Shown: positions 45,086 to 56,344, numbered from the stretch's first letter. The stretch: DNA of 64,000 bases from Artemisia argyi (GCA_030686995.1 CM060696.1:111348949-111412948); one strand, 5' to 3'. A program made the numbers and translations. The notes: generated by a model not told the origin, from the sequence alone.

Positions 45086-48000
45086 GATCATCCTTTGAAA
45101 AGTACTGAAGTAGGTATTGTTGATAGTGGTTGTTCTAGAAGTATGTTAGGGAACAAGGACAAGATGCATGACTTTGAGCCCATAGAAGGAGGAGGCACTG
45201 TGACCTTTGGTGGAGGAGATGGCAAAATTACAGGGAAAGGAACTATTAAGACACCCTTGTTAGATTTTGAAAATGTTTATTATGTGAAGGAACTGGAGCA
45301 TTTTAATCTGTTCTCTGTATTACAAATTTGTGACACTAAGAATAAGGTTTTCTTCTCAGAAGATGAGTGCCTTGTACTCTCCAAAGACTTCAAACTTCCA
45401 GAAGACACAACTGTTTTGCTAAGAGTTCCCAGAACCTTCAACTTGTACACATTCAATCTGAATGATGTCAAGCCAGAAGGTGATCTAACATGTTTGGTAG
45501 CCAAAGCTTCCCTGGATGAATCTACCAAGTGGCATAGGAGAATGGCTCATGTGAATTACAAGACTATCAACAAGTTGTCTAAACTTGGTCTTGTTCAGGG
45601 CCTTCCTTCTAAACTCTTCACCAATGAACACAATTGTATTGCTTGCAACAAAGGAAAGCAACACAGAGCCTCTTACAAAGCCATCAAAGCTGTGAGCACC
45701 ATTTTAGAACCTCTTCAGTTGCTGCACATGGATCTATTTGGTCCAACTCCTATCAGAAGTATTGATCACAAGTACTTCTGCCTGGTTATCACAGATGATT
45801 TCAGCAGGTTTTGCTGGGTATTCTTTCTAAAAACTAAAGATGAAATAACTCCTATTTTGAAAGAATTCGTCATTTTAATTGAAAACCAGCTTAATAAAAA
45901 GGTTAAAGGAATTAGGTGTGACAATGGGACAGAATTCAAAAATGTTGTTTTCATAGAATTCTGTAAGTCTAAGGGGATTAGAAGGGACTATAGTACTCCA
46001 AGAACCCCACAACAAAATGGGGTTGCTGAAAGGAAAAATAGAACCCTCATTGAGGCAGCAAGATCAATGCTTGCAGACTCCAAACTACCCACAATGTTTT
46101 GGACTGAAGCAGTAAGTACTGCTTGCTATGTCTTAAACAGGGTATCCATTACTAGACATCATGTCAAGACACCTTATGAACTTCTCACTGGGAAAGTTCC
46201 AGACATACATTACCTTAAACCTTTTGGATGCAAAGTAACCATTTTGAATACTGTTGATATACTGGGTAAATTTGATGGGAAAGCTGATGAGGGGTACATT
46301 GTGGGCTATTCAACTCATAGCAAGGCCTATAGGGTTTATAATCTGAATGCCAAAAGGATAGAAGAGACCCTGAATCTAAGATTTCTTGAAGATCAGCCTA
46401 ATATTCAGGGACAAGGCTATTCTTGGTATTTTGATCTAGATTATTTGACTGACTATTTGGGTTATTCTAGACATGCTTCTAATCCTAATGCAGGTACCAA
46501 AGATCCACACTCTAACCCTGCAGGTTCCATGGATGATGACTCAGACTGTGAATCTGAGCCAGAAGAACATACCATTGTCGTACCATCTTTTCCACCTAAC
46601 CATTTTGTAGGTAATCACTCTGCTGCTGAACAAGATGATGAGTCACATTATGCAGAGGATCTTGCAAGACTGCAGAAGCAAGAACATGCTGCTACTAAGG
46701 AAGCTCAGAAACTCAATGAAAAGGTTACACAAGAGACTGAAGCAATCCTACATCAATCAGCACAAGCTGTCAGTGGAAACAAGGATACTGCTGATGATTC
46801 TACTGAAGGCATTCCTATTCCCACTGATAAGGTCCTAGATGTTGATCTTGCTAATGCACACTCTCCCATTTCTACTGAAGTCTCTGCAGACTTTGAGAAG
46901 CCCTTTACAAGATTTCCAAGTCCTTCTGATCTTGGGAATTATCAGCCAAAGCCAGGCCTATTTCACTCAGCTTCTTATGATACTGAGTTTGGGCCTACAG
47001 TCAACAACCTTGATGCCACAATTGATGTTCACCCTACAGCAACTAAAAGGATTAATAATGCTCATCCCCTATCAAAGATTATTGGAGATCCTAAAGATCC
47101 TGTTCGAACAAGGAGCACTATAAAGAATACCAAATATGGTGAAGTTGCTTTCATCTCTTATGTCTACAATCAAAAGAGGAACAATCACACAGACTTCAAA
47201 CATTGTCTGTTTGCATGCTTTCTTTCTCAGATAGAGCCAACTAGTGTTCCTCAAGCACTGGATGATTCCAGTTGGCTTGAAGCAATGCAAGAAGAGATGC
47301 TGCAATTTAAGAATCAGCAGGTTTGGATTTTGGTTCCTCTTCCTGATGGAAAATATGCTATTGGGACAAAATGGATTTTGAAGAATAAAAGAGATGCCAG
47401 GGGAATTATGGTGAAGAACAAAGCTAGACTTGTGGCTCAAGGGTTTAGACAAGAGGAAGGCATTGACTATGATGAAGTCTTTGCACCAATGGCCAGAGTT
47501 GAAGCAATTAGGATATTTTTGGCCTATGCCTCTTATATGGGCTTTATGGTTTATCAGATGGATGTTAAAGGTGCTTTCTTATATGGTGAGATTGAAGAGG
47601 AGGTTTATGTGACTCAACCCAAGGGATTTGAAGACCCTGATCATCCTGAGTACGTGTACAAGGTTGTCAAAGCTCTCTATGGACTTCATCCAGCTCCCAG
47701 AGCTTGGTATGCTAGACTTTCCACATTTCTGCTAAAGAATGGCTACAGAAGAGGTGCCATTGACAAGACTTTATTCCTCAAGAAAGATTCCAGGGATATT
47801 ATTCTTGTGCAGGTGTATGTGGATGATATTATCTTTGGTTCAACCAAAGAAGCATGGTGTAGAGAGTTTGAAGATCTGATGAAGGGAGAATTTCAAATGA
47901 GTGCCATGGGAGAACTCACTTTCTTTCTGGGTTTACAAGTTCAGCAGAAACCTGATGGTATTTTCATACATCAGGAGAAATATGTAAAAGATATGTTGTC

Positions 48001-48757
48001 CAAGTTTGCTATGGAGAATGTCAGGACTGCCACTACTCCCTATGAGGCTCCTAAACCAAAGAACAATCTTGATCCTGATCTCCCTGTGAATGTTCATTTA
48101 TACAGGTCAATGATTGGTTCTTTGATGTATTTGACTGCCTCAAGACCTGATATTACATTTGCTGTGAGTGCATGTTCAAGGCACCAAGTCACTCCACTTA
48201 CCTCTCACTTGAATGCTGTCAAGAAGATTTTTAAATACCTAAAAGGCCAACCCAAATTAGGTCTTTGGTATCCCAAAGAGTCTCCATTTCAGCTAGCAGC
48301 TTATAGTGATAGTGACTATGCTTGTGCAAATTTGGATAGAAGATCCACAACTGGGGGTTGCCAATTTCTTGGAAGAAGACTGATTTCTTGGCAATGCAAG
48401 AAATAGACCATTGTTGCTACCTCTACTACTGAAGCAGAGTATGTTGCTGCTGCCAATTGTTGTGGACAGGTTCTATGGATTCAGAATCAATTGCTGGATT
48501 ATGGGTATAACTTTATGAATACTACCATTTTCATTGACAATCAAAGTACAATTTGTATTGTTAAAAATCCAGTTTTTCATAATAGAACCAAACATATTGA
48601 AATCAGGCATCACTTTATAAGGGATGCTTATGAAAAACATTTGGTTAAAGTGGTAAAAATTCACACAGATGAGAATGTGGCAGATTTGTTAACCAAAGCA
48701 TTTGATGGACCAAGGTTTCAATATTTAGTGGTCTATATTGGAATGCTTAACCCTTAA
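45086..48757 (+). pseudogene. Sirevirus pol (protease, integrase, RT, RNase H)
   Basis: About 1224 codons opening right after an in-frame TAG at 45083-45085. In order: protease (VDSGCSRSM near residue 13); zinc-binding and core integrase with D, D and E in MDLFGP, CDNGTEF and GVAERKN; a variable Ser/Glu-rich linker; reverse transcriptase ([25 protein letters not shown] near residue 910); RNase H (SDSDYA, TSTTEAEY, DNQST, LTKAFDGPRF). One TAG at 48404-48406, inside RNase H after SWQCKK, fits a Gln codon changed C to T. There are no frameshifts. The order integrase before RT defines Ty1/copia. Confidence 0.9.
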
Positions 48758-49333
48758 CTGCAAAGTTTAAGGGGAGGCATAAGCCTTAGGGGAGGCATAT
48801 GCCTCAGGGGAGGATAATGAGTGTAAACTTTGTTGATTTGTATAAGTTGTATAATTTCTGAGTTTTAACACTAACCCACTAATAGTTTTGCAAGTTGTTT
48901 GGTGTATTTGCATGTTTTATGTCTGTTTTGCAGATGTTCTGAGATTGTAAGTTATATGTTAAAGTCACCAAGAGCTGAAGTCAAAGGAATGAGGTCAAAA
49001 GTGCTGAACATGGTTTCTTCTGATGAGTTAATTATGCTGAAGGTCTTACACAGTTGATTAATTAAGAAGATCTTTTCATTCATTCAAAGAAACAAGTTAC
49101 AGCTTACATTCAAAGTTCCAACTGAATTACAATGACCATTCCTAAACATTTGGCTAATTAAGTACTACTAGCTTCTATCACTTATTACAAAATACTTGAG
49201 GCTATGACAAGTACAATGATGAAGCTAAAGATGAAAATGGAAAAAGAAGAGAAAGAAGACTGTGAAGATGCTCAAGTACCAAAGTCAAGAAAATACTCAA
49301 GAACTTTGTTCCATGGCAACATTCCTCAATCAT
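48758..49333 (+). other. Spacer after Sirevirus pol with three purine tracts
   Basis: AGGGGAGG occurs at 48770, 48788 and 48806, an 18-base period, the last two units linked by GGCATATGCC. The true polypurine tract before the 3' LTR has the same core (54449-54456). The rest has no credible sense coding. Confidence 0.65.
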
Positions 49334-49783
49334 CTACTTCAGCTTCTCCTTTCCCTTACGTATGATCTCAGCCTTCTTGCTCTGTCCAATATGTTCTTGA
49401 TGTGGAAGACCAGGTCCTGGAGCAGGAAGATCCAACACCAAATTTTGTGATGTTGGAAGAGATGGATCCCTCTTACTTGATCTTGGTTGGGATCTCTCTA
49501 GTGTGGAAGGAGGAAGAAAGGTTGGATCTTCATTTTCTTCCTCTGAAGAGTCTTCATCAGAGGTATAGATGAAGGGAGAGACAAGCTCTCTCTCAGTAGG
49601 AATGGGTACATTACTTGGTTCACCCTTCCTATGAGCATTCCATTGTCTTTCTTATGCATCCCATCGTTTCTCCAGTTCTCTTTCATAGTTGGAATCATCA
49701 AGCTCCCATGGATATAGTGGTAAATCTTCTTTTGATGATGAAGAAGAGGAATTGTGATCTGAGGTTTCTGGGTGTGATGACAT
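49334..49783 (-). pseudogene. Antisense ORF of the Sirevirus
   Basis: A minus-strand frame of 149 codons, ATG at 49783 and TAG at 49334-49336, with one internal TAA at 49652-49654 (codon 44) that fits a Gln codon changed C to T. The protein is hydrophilic: Ser-rich start (SSHPETSDHNSSSSSSKED), WELDDSNYERELEKRWD, an acidic patch SDEDSSEEENED and a basic end. Upstream in its own sense are TTATTTAA (plus 49875-49882), the telo-box AAACCCTAA (49817-49825) and start context AAAACCATGTC. Function unknown. Antisense ORFs are known in some Tat elements such as Grande and Retand; for Sireviruses I know of no standard name. Confidence 0.55.
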
Positions 49784-50216
49784 GGTTTTGGTGGAGAATT
49801 GGGATTAAATGAGAAATTAGGGTTTGAAAGATGATTTGGGGTAAATTGGTGACTGAGATGTGATTTGGGGGTGATTAAATAAGCCAAGTTTAGGCGTTAC
49901 GATAATTAATGCGAGTTGGGTGGCACAGTAAAACCAAGATATTGACTGAAGATATTTTTACTTTTGGTTGGTTTCTACTGATGTTGACCATTCTTCAGCA
50001 GATTTGACTTTCATTTCTGCTGAAGGGTAAATTTTCAAATTGGGAGTTTTTGAATTACACGTCAGACTTGGTCAATAATTAGTTCCGATACTTTTGACCA
50101 CGATTGGGGAACTTCCAAATTTAACCCACTTTGCATATCTATTCCTAAACAAAATTATTCGCTTATCACTCCACTTAAACCCATTATTCTTTACGGTCTC
50201 ACGCAAGTTCATTCAA
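49784..50216. promoter_or_regulatory. Divergent spacer between antisense ORF and ORF3
   Basis: 433 bases separate the two start codons. Five W-box cores TTGAC lie at 49942, 49984, 50004, 50070 (inverted) and 50094, with an ACGT core (TTACACGTCAG) near 50055. A TATA-like TTATTTAA serves the minus side; the plus side has only a weak CATATCTA near 50135. W-boxes bind WRKY stress factors; activity here is inferred. Confidence 0.5.
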
Positions 50217-53200
50217 ATGGCACAACTCGAATTGAGAAGCGATCATAACAAGTATGCTATTCTGAAAAAGGCAAAGGGACATGAAGAATTCGATTTAATG
50301 GTGGAGTTTCTACAAAGGTCGAAAATTCATTATGCTCTGACACATAGTCCCAATTTGGTGTGTGAATCATTGGTGAAGCAATTTTGGGCATCTGCTACTA
50401 AGAGATCTAACACCGAGATTGTTGCTGAGATTGATGGTGTAGAGTATGTGGTGACAGAAAGATTGATTAGGACAAAGCTTCAGTTGGATGATGAGAATGG
50501 TGTGTATCATTCCAACACTACAGAGATTCTTGCTGGGCTAAGGGAAGCTGGATATCAAAGTACTGATACATCCAAGTGGCACAAGAATCAATTTTGTCCT
50601 AAGTGGAGGTATTTGGTGCATCTGCTGCTTTAATGTATAAGTAACAAGTGTGGTGGATGGAACCAATTCTCACTGCAATTGGGTTGTGGTATTGTTTGTC
50701 TTTCTAAGGGTCAAACTTATAATTTTTCTAAGTTTATCTTTGATAATATGCTAGAAAACATTGATAAACAACAGCATAAGTTTTTAATGTACCCTAGGTT
50801 CTTACAAATAATTTTAGACATAACCACTGAAGATAGAACCCATGTGCCTATTAAAAGTCTTGGTTCTAAGTTGTTTGCCTCAATGAAAACTAATTATACT
50901 GGGGAACATCACCCTATGTTAGAAGCTATGTTGCCACATGGCAATGACAATGTAGTTGAGGGTGATGATGCTGGTAATGTGCCTGCTCCTAATGCTGCTG
51001 ATGATGGTAATCCATCATCTTCTGGTGTTGCTGCTGATGGTAATCCTTCAGTGGTAATGTAGGAAGAGCCAGCTACAACTGCTGAACCATTACCTGATTC
51101 TACTGACTTACCACCACCTACCCCTGTACATATGTCACCTAGTCCTACCATTTCACCAGCTCAGGATGCTCCAGCTGAGCAAATTCATGAGTTTGAAGAT
51201 AAATTTTAGCCTCATGAACCTGAGATCACTAGACTGCATACACCTAGTCCTATGAGAGAGCCAATTAATGAAGGCTTTCCTAATGTTGTAAATGAGTCTG
51301 TTTCTCCTTCAGGGTTCAATGAAGCTCATCTTACCACTGAGCAATCAGCTGGTAGAGCAGAGGACCCAATTACTCTCACTTTTGTATATGATTCTCTTAA
51401 CAGGTACATGAAAATGACTGAAGATCTCCAAAAGGAACTTGCTGATACCAAGACTACTCTTGGCAATGAAATTGAAAGTTTGAAAAGCAAGGTTCAAAAT
51501 TTGGAGGCACAGCTGAATCAGCAGAAGCAAAGTATGGGTGGATTGGATTCTACTGAAGTTGCAAAGGAGGAAAATTTGGATTCTCTTGAGATTCTAGATG
51601 AAGTTGCTAGACAGTCTAATGTTGTTCCTTCTAAAGCTGTTGAAGTACCTAAATCTAAACCAAAAATCTTATACGGTAGAAGAAGAAGTACAAGACAGTA
51701 TTTGGCAAGGAAAGCTGTTGAGTCTTCCAAAAGTGGTGATGATGATGTACTCATGGCTGAAGTTACTAATACTTTTCAGGAGAAACAATCACCAAGTGGA
51801 GTTGCTGCTGACATATCTGCTGATAAAGGGAATACATCAGGAGAAGCATTCTTTGTAGCAGGGAAAGAGTATTTGAGTTCCCCTGTTCACAATTTATCTT
51901 AGAATCAACAAGGTTCTCCTGATAGAGAGGTTCAAGATGTACATGATGAATCTATGGAAGATTTGAATGCTCCTCATGATGATATTGCTGAAGAAACAGA
52001 TGTGGATTTGGATGAGCTTGTCACAACTGAAGACAGAGCTGCACAAGAAAATCTCTTCCAAGTATGGGAAGATTATAAGAAGAGTGCTAATATGGCTGAG
52101 GAACAGCAAGCCAAGATTGATGCAGCATATGAGTCTGTAACTCAAAGATATGTTTCTACTTTGCCTATTGAAAGACAAAGAGAATTGGATGCAGCTGTTC
52201 AAGAGTTTGATGAGTCAGATTGGCAGCAGATTGGAAAACAAGTGCTTGATAATTCTGATTTAGCTACAGACATCTTTGGTAAAAGAGTGAAAAAGCAAGA
52301 CTGGCCTTCTGAAATTGTGAAAGTGATGAAGTTAAGGAAGAAGGGAGCAGATGAGTTAAAAGCCAAAGCTAAAAGAGATAAACCTATGACTCAAGCACAG
52401 CAGAAGGATTATATGAGAACATATGTGAGAAGTCAAAGCAGTTCATTGTTTAATAATGTTTGGTCTAAGAAACAAGTGTGGGAACTTCCATTTGACAAAC
52501 TGGTTGAGATTTCTAACAGAATCAAGGCTAGAAATGACAAAGCTGGAATGGGTGCTTCTAAGAATATTCCTTTACCTGATATTTCTGCTGAGGTACCACA
52601 TGTTGCTGCTTCATCTTTTGTGGATAAAGGTAAAGCTAAAGTGATAGCAGAAGATCCTCCATCTAGAAAGAGAACCAGAAGACAACTGGAGCTGGAAAGA
52701 TTAGGTGAAGAGGCTGCTAGGAAGTTAGATGAGGAACAAAAAGCTGAACTTGCAAGATTTCATGAGCTGAAGGTAAGAGAAGTTGAACTTCAAGCTACTA
52801 GAAACAAACAGATAAGGAAGACTATGGATGAACAATATGCATCTGCTGCACTTGAATCTTCTCAGGATTCTACTGATGAACAATTGGATACTCCATCAGT
52901 GGAAACTGATGCTGCAGAAGGTGATTCTGCTGAAGTTGAAGTTCATGCTGCTATTTATGTTCCTGGAAGAAGAGGCAAGAGAATGGCTAAAGTCAGATCT
53001 TCACATTCAAAACAAAGTCTAATCAATGTGAATGCTTCTGATGATTCATTTATAAAAGAAGGATCCCCTGATGATTGGCCTGAGGGAACTAGAGATGTTT
53101 TGGTTCACTGGGAGTTAAGTAAAAATGGTCAAGTTAATACCATTTACAGATTGGATAAAACTTTCATATCCTTTACATTTCTTCAACAGATTCTACATCT

Positions 53201-53612
53201 TGTGGATCATCAGGATTTAGTCACTCTATATGAGTTGGTTCTTAAGTATTATGCAACTCATACTCCTGAAGGGTCTGGATTGTATTTGTTGGGTGATCTT
53301 CAAGTGTTGTTTGATTCTTCTACTCCCACTGGTGCAAGCTATGATATATGGAAGAACAATCAGAGATGGAAAGTTCAGAGTTGGAAGTTCTATCCTATGC
53401 CTTATGTTCATGTTTTGGAAACTACAACTGGTCTAAGGCTTATTATGGATCTTACCAAAAGATATCCTCTGAAAGTGTCTCTGATGGAGAAAATGCTACA
53501 ACAAAAGTTGAAGATTCCTCCTGATCCAGTTGGGAATGCAAGGTTGTTTGCAGAATCTTTGGTGAAGGTCTTCAAACAAAGGATTAAGACTTCAAGAGCA
53601 GTATCTGATTAA
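50217..53612 (+). pseudogene. Sirevirus ORF3 (extra ORF after pol)
   Basis: One frame of 1132 codons from ATG 50217 (MAQLELRSDHN), broken only by four stops: TAA 50631, TAG 51060, TAG 51207 and TAG 51900. All fit Gln codons changed C to T. The N-terminal about 250 residues (EEFDLMVEFLQRSKIHYALT, YNFSKFIFDNML, MYPRFLQIIL) match a family common in Asteraceae genomes, often auto-labelled longin-like; I recall this label and doubt it. The middle is Pro/Ser/Asp-rich with a coiled coil near residues 395-445. The C-terminal third has Arg/Lys-rich helices and a globular end (WKVQSWKFYPMPYVHVLETT). It occupies the env-like position of Sireviruses. No signal peptide or membrane helix is evident. Confidence 0.7.
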
Positions 53613-53654
53613 GGATATCATGTTGTATATTTGTTTTTATTTTCTTATTATTAG

Positions 53655-53657
<3 letters not shown>

Positions 53658-53699
<42 letters not shown>
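53658..53699 (+). repeat. 42-nt poly(A) run after ORF3
   Basis: An uninterrupted A run starting 45 bases after the ORF3 stop. It is far from either LTR, so it is not the element's own tail. It could be a fossil mRNA tail or a slippage product. Confidence 0.9.
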
Positions 53700-53705
<6 letters not shown>

Positions 53706-53788
53706 TAACATTTTGTTGTATAGTATTGTATCTATTGTCTGCAGGTTTGGTTATCAACTTACCTGATGTTGACTATTCCATCACAAAG

Positions 53789-54183
53789 TTGGCTAGTCCA
53801 AAGGGTACAACTTTGGTAAAGACACATCAAATCTGTTGATAGCTGTAATGGTTTGCTCAAAACCATAGGGTTTTCAACTCACCCATGCTTTGTTGCTGAG
53901 TAGTTGAAATGGTTGTCAATTGACCATGGATTTTTCCTTTATGGATTCTGAATAATTGGCTAGCCCACATGTATATGGCTTGTGGTAAAGGCAGTGGAAA
54001 ACCATATTTGGTAATCAGTTAACCAAGATGATTTTCATCAAAATAATTGGCTGGTCCTGAGCAAACGGCTACAGGTAAAGACATCTCAAATTCGTTTATA
54101 ACTGATGATTTGCTAAAAATCATGTGGTTATTAGTGTACCTTAGAACACTTAGCTACTCCAGTAGTGATGGCTATTGGTAAAG
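53789..54183 (+). other. Four-module hairpin cassette, Sirevirus copy
   Basis: Modules at 53789-53821, 53956-53990, 54047-54080 and 54150-54183 share TTGGCTAGYCC, a hairpin and GGTAAAG. Stems include CCAAAG/CTTTGG, CCTG-AGC/GCT-CAGG around AAACG, and CCAGTAG/CTATTGG. Second hairpins with loop GCTMA follow modules 1 and 3: 53848-53866 (ATGGTTT/AAACCAT) and 54105-54123 (ATGATTT/AAATCAT). They are colinear with the TR-GAG cassette. Confidence 0.8.
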
Positions 54184-54458
54184 AGACATCAAATCCATTA
54201 TTTTCAATGATTCACCTCTCACAGGAGTTAACACACCTGGAAGTGATGAGAATAGTATGAAACTAATTTGTTTTGATGTACATTAAGTCATTTGTTGCTG
54301 CAAAGAATGGAGATTTCAAGTATTTGTTGATCATAGAGATTCTGCTGAAGATGATTCTTTGCTGGTATTCTATTATTACAATCCTCTTGGTATGTTATTT
54401 CGAAGATCTATCAAGAATCTTGAACTTAACCAGGTCAAATTCAAGATTAGGGGAGGAT

Positions 54459-54945
54459 TGTTGGGAATTCTGTTAAGTAAGAATTCTGCTGACTATTTCT
54501 GCTGAAGGTTACTGCTGAAGAGCTGGTTCCTGCTGAAGCAGTGTATCTGCTGAAGACTAGATTCAGTATTATTAGTTTCTGCGGATATAGTATTTCCGTA
54601 TTTTATGTAATATAGTTTGGATATGCATGAGTTTATTTAGGAAGTGATAATGCATATCTTTTAGAAGTTTTAGAATATACGTTTCTTGTGAAACGGTTTA
54701 GGGTTCCTTGTGTATAAAAGGAACACATGATTATGTATTGAAAAACGGTTTTTAGAAAATACTTTTATCATTATTATTAAAAGATCCATAGAGGATCAAG
54801 AGTTCTTAGTATTATACTTGTGTTTTGTTTCCGCTTTAAAAATACAAGTTGCAGAGATTGTCTATTAGTGTGTTATTGATTACAGTGACATAACTAATGA
54901 TTCTAGATTGCTCAAGAAGATCTATCAAGGTCTAATAGTTCAACA
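54459..54945 (+). repeat. 3' LTR of the Sirevirus
   Basis: 487 bp, the same length as the 5' LTR, with only a few substitutions visible. Followed by the duplication TAAAT. Confidence 0.9.
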
Positions 54946-55102
54946 TAAATCCTATAGGATTCACAAATTAATAAAAATTACTTTCAATAAAGAAATTCAT
55001 ACATAAATTAACGGTTCCAAGTTCCAACCAAATTTAACAAAGTTAACAAAGTTATTACATAAATTCACGGTTTCAATTACAACAGGGAACTACAACAGGC
55101 TA

Positions 55103-55353
55103 TCAGAATAAGGGATCGGTACCAGATAGGCGTTTATCATTCCCATTATCTTCATCTCTATTATCATCATCTTCATCAAGATCTTCACCATTTAATGTGA
55201 CTGGATCCTTGAAAATTTGAACATACTTTTTATGTAGTTCAATTAGCTTTGAATCACCAGGGAATTCTAAACCAGCTATTGCAAAAGTTCTTCAAAGCCA
55301 GTTCTTTCATTGCTTATAACAACTAACTTTTCTTCAAGTTTGTTAAGAAAATC
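55103..55353 (-). pseudogene. Ulp1-like exon d
   Basis: The acceptor TTTTCTCCAG precedes 55353. Coding shows LNKLEEKLVVISNERTGFEE, then a one-base shift, then LIELHKKYVQIF and an acidic tail (DLDEDDDNRDEDNGND). The 55103 edge is set by a stop; a donor GTACCG slightly upstream is possible. The frameshift shows decay. Confidence 0.6.
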
Positions 55354-55400
55354 CTGGAGAAAAAACAAATTGGAATATTCATAATGAGATAAGCACATTG

Positions 55401-55456
55401 AATCCCATGGGATTAACTGTGAATCCCATGGGATTAATTGTGAATCCCATGGGATT
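55401..55456. repeat. Three-unit 21-bp palindrome array
   Basis: Exact AATCCCATGGGATT at 55401, 55422 and 55443, in the Ulp1-like intron between exons c and d. Confidence 0.9.
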
Positions 55457-55889
55457 AACAACCAACTCAGTAAAATATGATATTTGCAGCCCTGAAGGGG
55501 CTTATAAGAGCTTATAAAAAGCTATGAACAAGCTACTAGGAAAAATCACAAAAATATGCAACAACTACCCAACCAACTAAACTACTTGCATGCCAAATTT
55601 AAGAGAATTTGAACATGTAAATCAGAAATTAAAAATCAACGGAAAAATGGTTTTAGAAAATAGGTAAACTGATGTTATGGGTTGAAATGGGTTGAAACTG
55701 AGTATTTTGACTAATGAAGCTTCTATACCAGATATTGACTAACTATATCAAACCATTTTAAGCATAATAGAACTAAGAATTACTACTCCTTAATGCAAAT
55801 TAGAGTTGATTGAAATGCATATTAATTCCTAAACACACTTTTGTCCACAGAAGTAAACTGAGTCAAACACACCTTATAATGAAACTGTG

Positions 55890-55966
55890 AATCCCATGGG
55901 ATTGACAGTGAATCCCATGGGATTAATTGTGAATCCCATGGGATTAACTGTCAATCACATGTGATC
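55890..55966. repeat. Four-unit 21-bp palindrome array
   Basis: Units at 55890, 55911, 55932 and 55953. The first three are exact; the last is AATCACATGTGATC, which remains close to palindromic. Same intron as 55401-55456. Confidence 0.9.
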
Positions 55967-56026
55967 CTAAACATGTGCACACTGAAAGAAGAATCAGAAG
56001 AACAAAAAACAAAGAATTTAACGAAC

Positions 56027-56239
56027 CTCTTTGAATGAAGAATCAGAAGATCCACCGGCAACAAAATCTTCCATCTCTGGAAGCTCAGATTCGTCATAAA
56101 GATCTGACATACCAATATATTCTTCTTTGAGCTCCATATCCTACCTCTATGCCATTAGAATCGACGACCATTGTTTTATCACCGGACGTGTCTGAACGAC
56201 AGGAAGCTTCTTGTAATTGGTTGAATCTAAATACAAGAG
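56027..56239 (-). pseudogene. Ulp1-like exon c
   Basis: Acceptor TTTTCAG and donor GTTCGT bound a frame with LYLDSTNYKKLPVVQTRP, then two TAG stops four bases either side of an Arg codon, then DMELKEEYIGMSDLYDESEL. The LYLDSTN motif is common in plant MULE-borne Ulp1-like proteins. Confidence 0.65.
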
Positions 56240-56344
56240 CTGAAAACAAAAAACAAAGAACAAAAAAAGTGTAAGAAGGTTGCAACAAACATCACTTACA
56301 GAAACATGAAAACAATTTAAAACTTAATATAACATAAAACTTAC

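Larger units (their letters stand above)
53613..54458 (+). other. 3' noncoding region of the Sirevirus
   Basis: It holds a poly(A) run, the four-module hairpin cassette, about 265 bases with nothing recognised, and the polypurine tract TTAGGGGAGGAT (54447-54458) against the LTR. Confidence 0.75.
41774..54945 (+). mobile_element. Sirevirus-type Ty1/copia retrotransposon, 13.2 kb
   Basis: Two 487-bp LTRs (41774-42260 and 54459-54945) differ at only a few bases, with ends TGTTG...CAACA and the 5-bp duplication TAAAT (41769-41773 and 54946-54950). The order is LTR, tRNA-Met primer site, gag, pol, purine triplet, antisense ORF, divergent spacer, ORF3, poly(A) run, hairpin cassette, polypurine tract, LTR. 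Extra coding after pol and a long coiled-coil gag are hallmarks of the Sirevirus (SIRE/Maximus) lineage. Coding is disabled only by in-frame stop codons. Confidence 0.9.

Noticed and set aside
49817..49825. Interstitial telomere repeat AAACCCTAA
   Set aside because: It is a single unit, so a promoter telo-box is the better reading.
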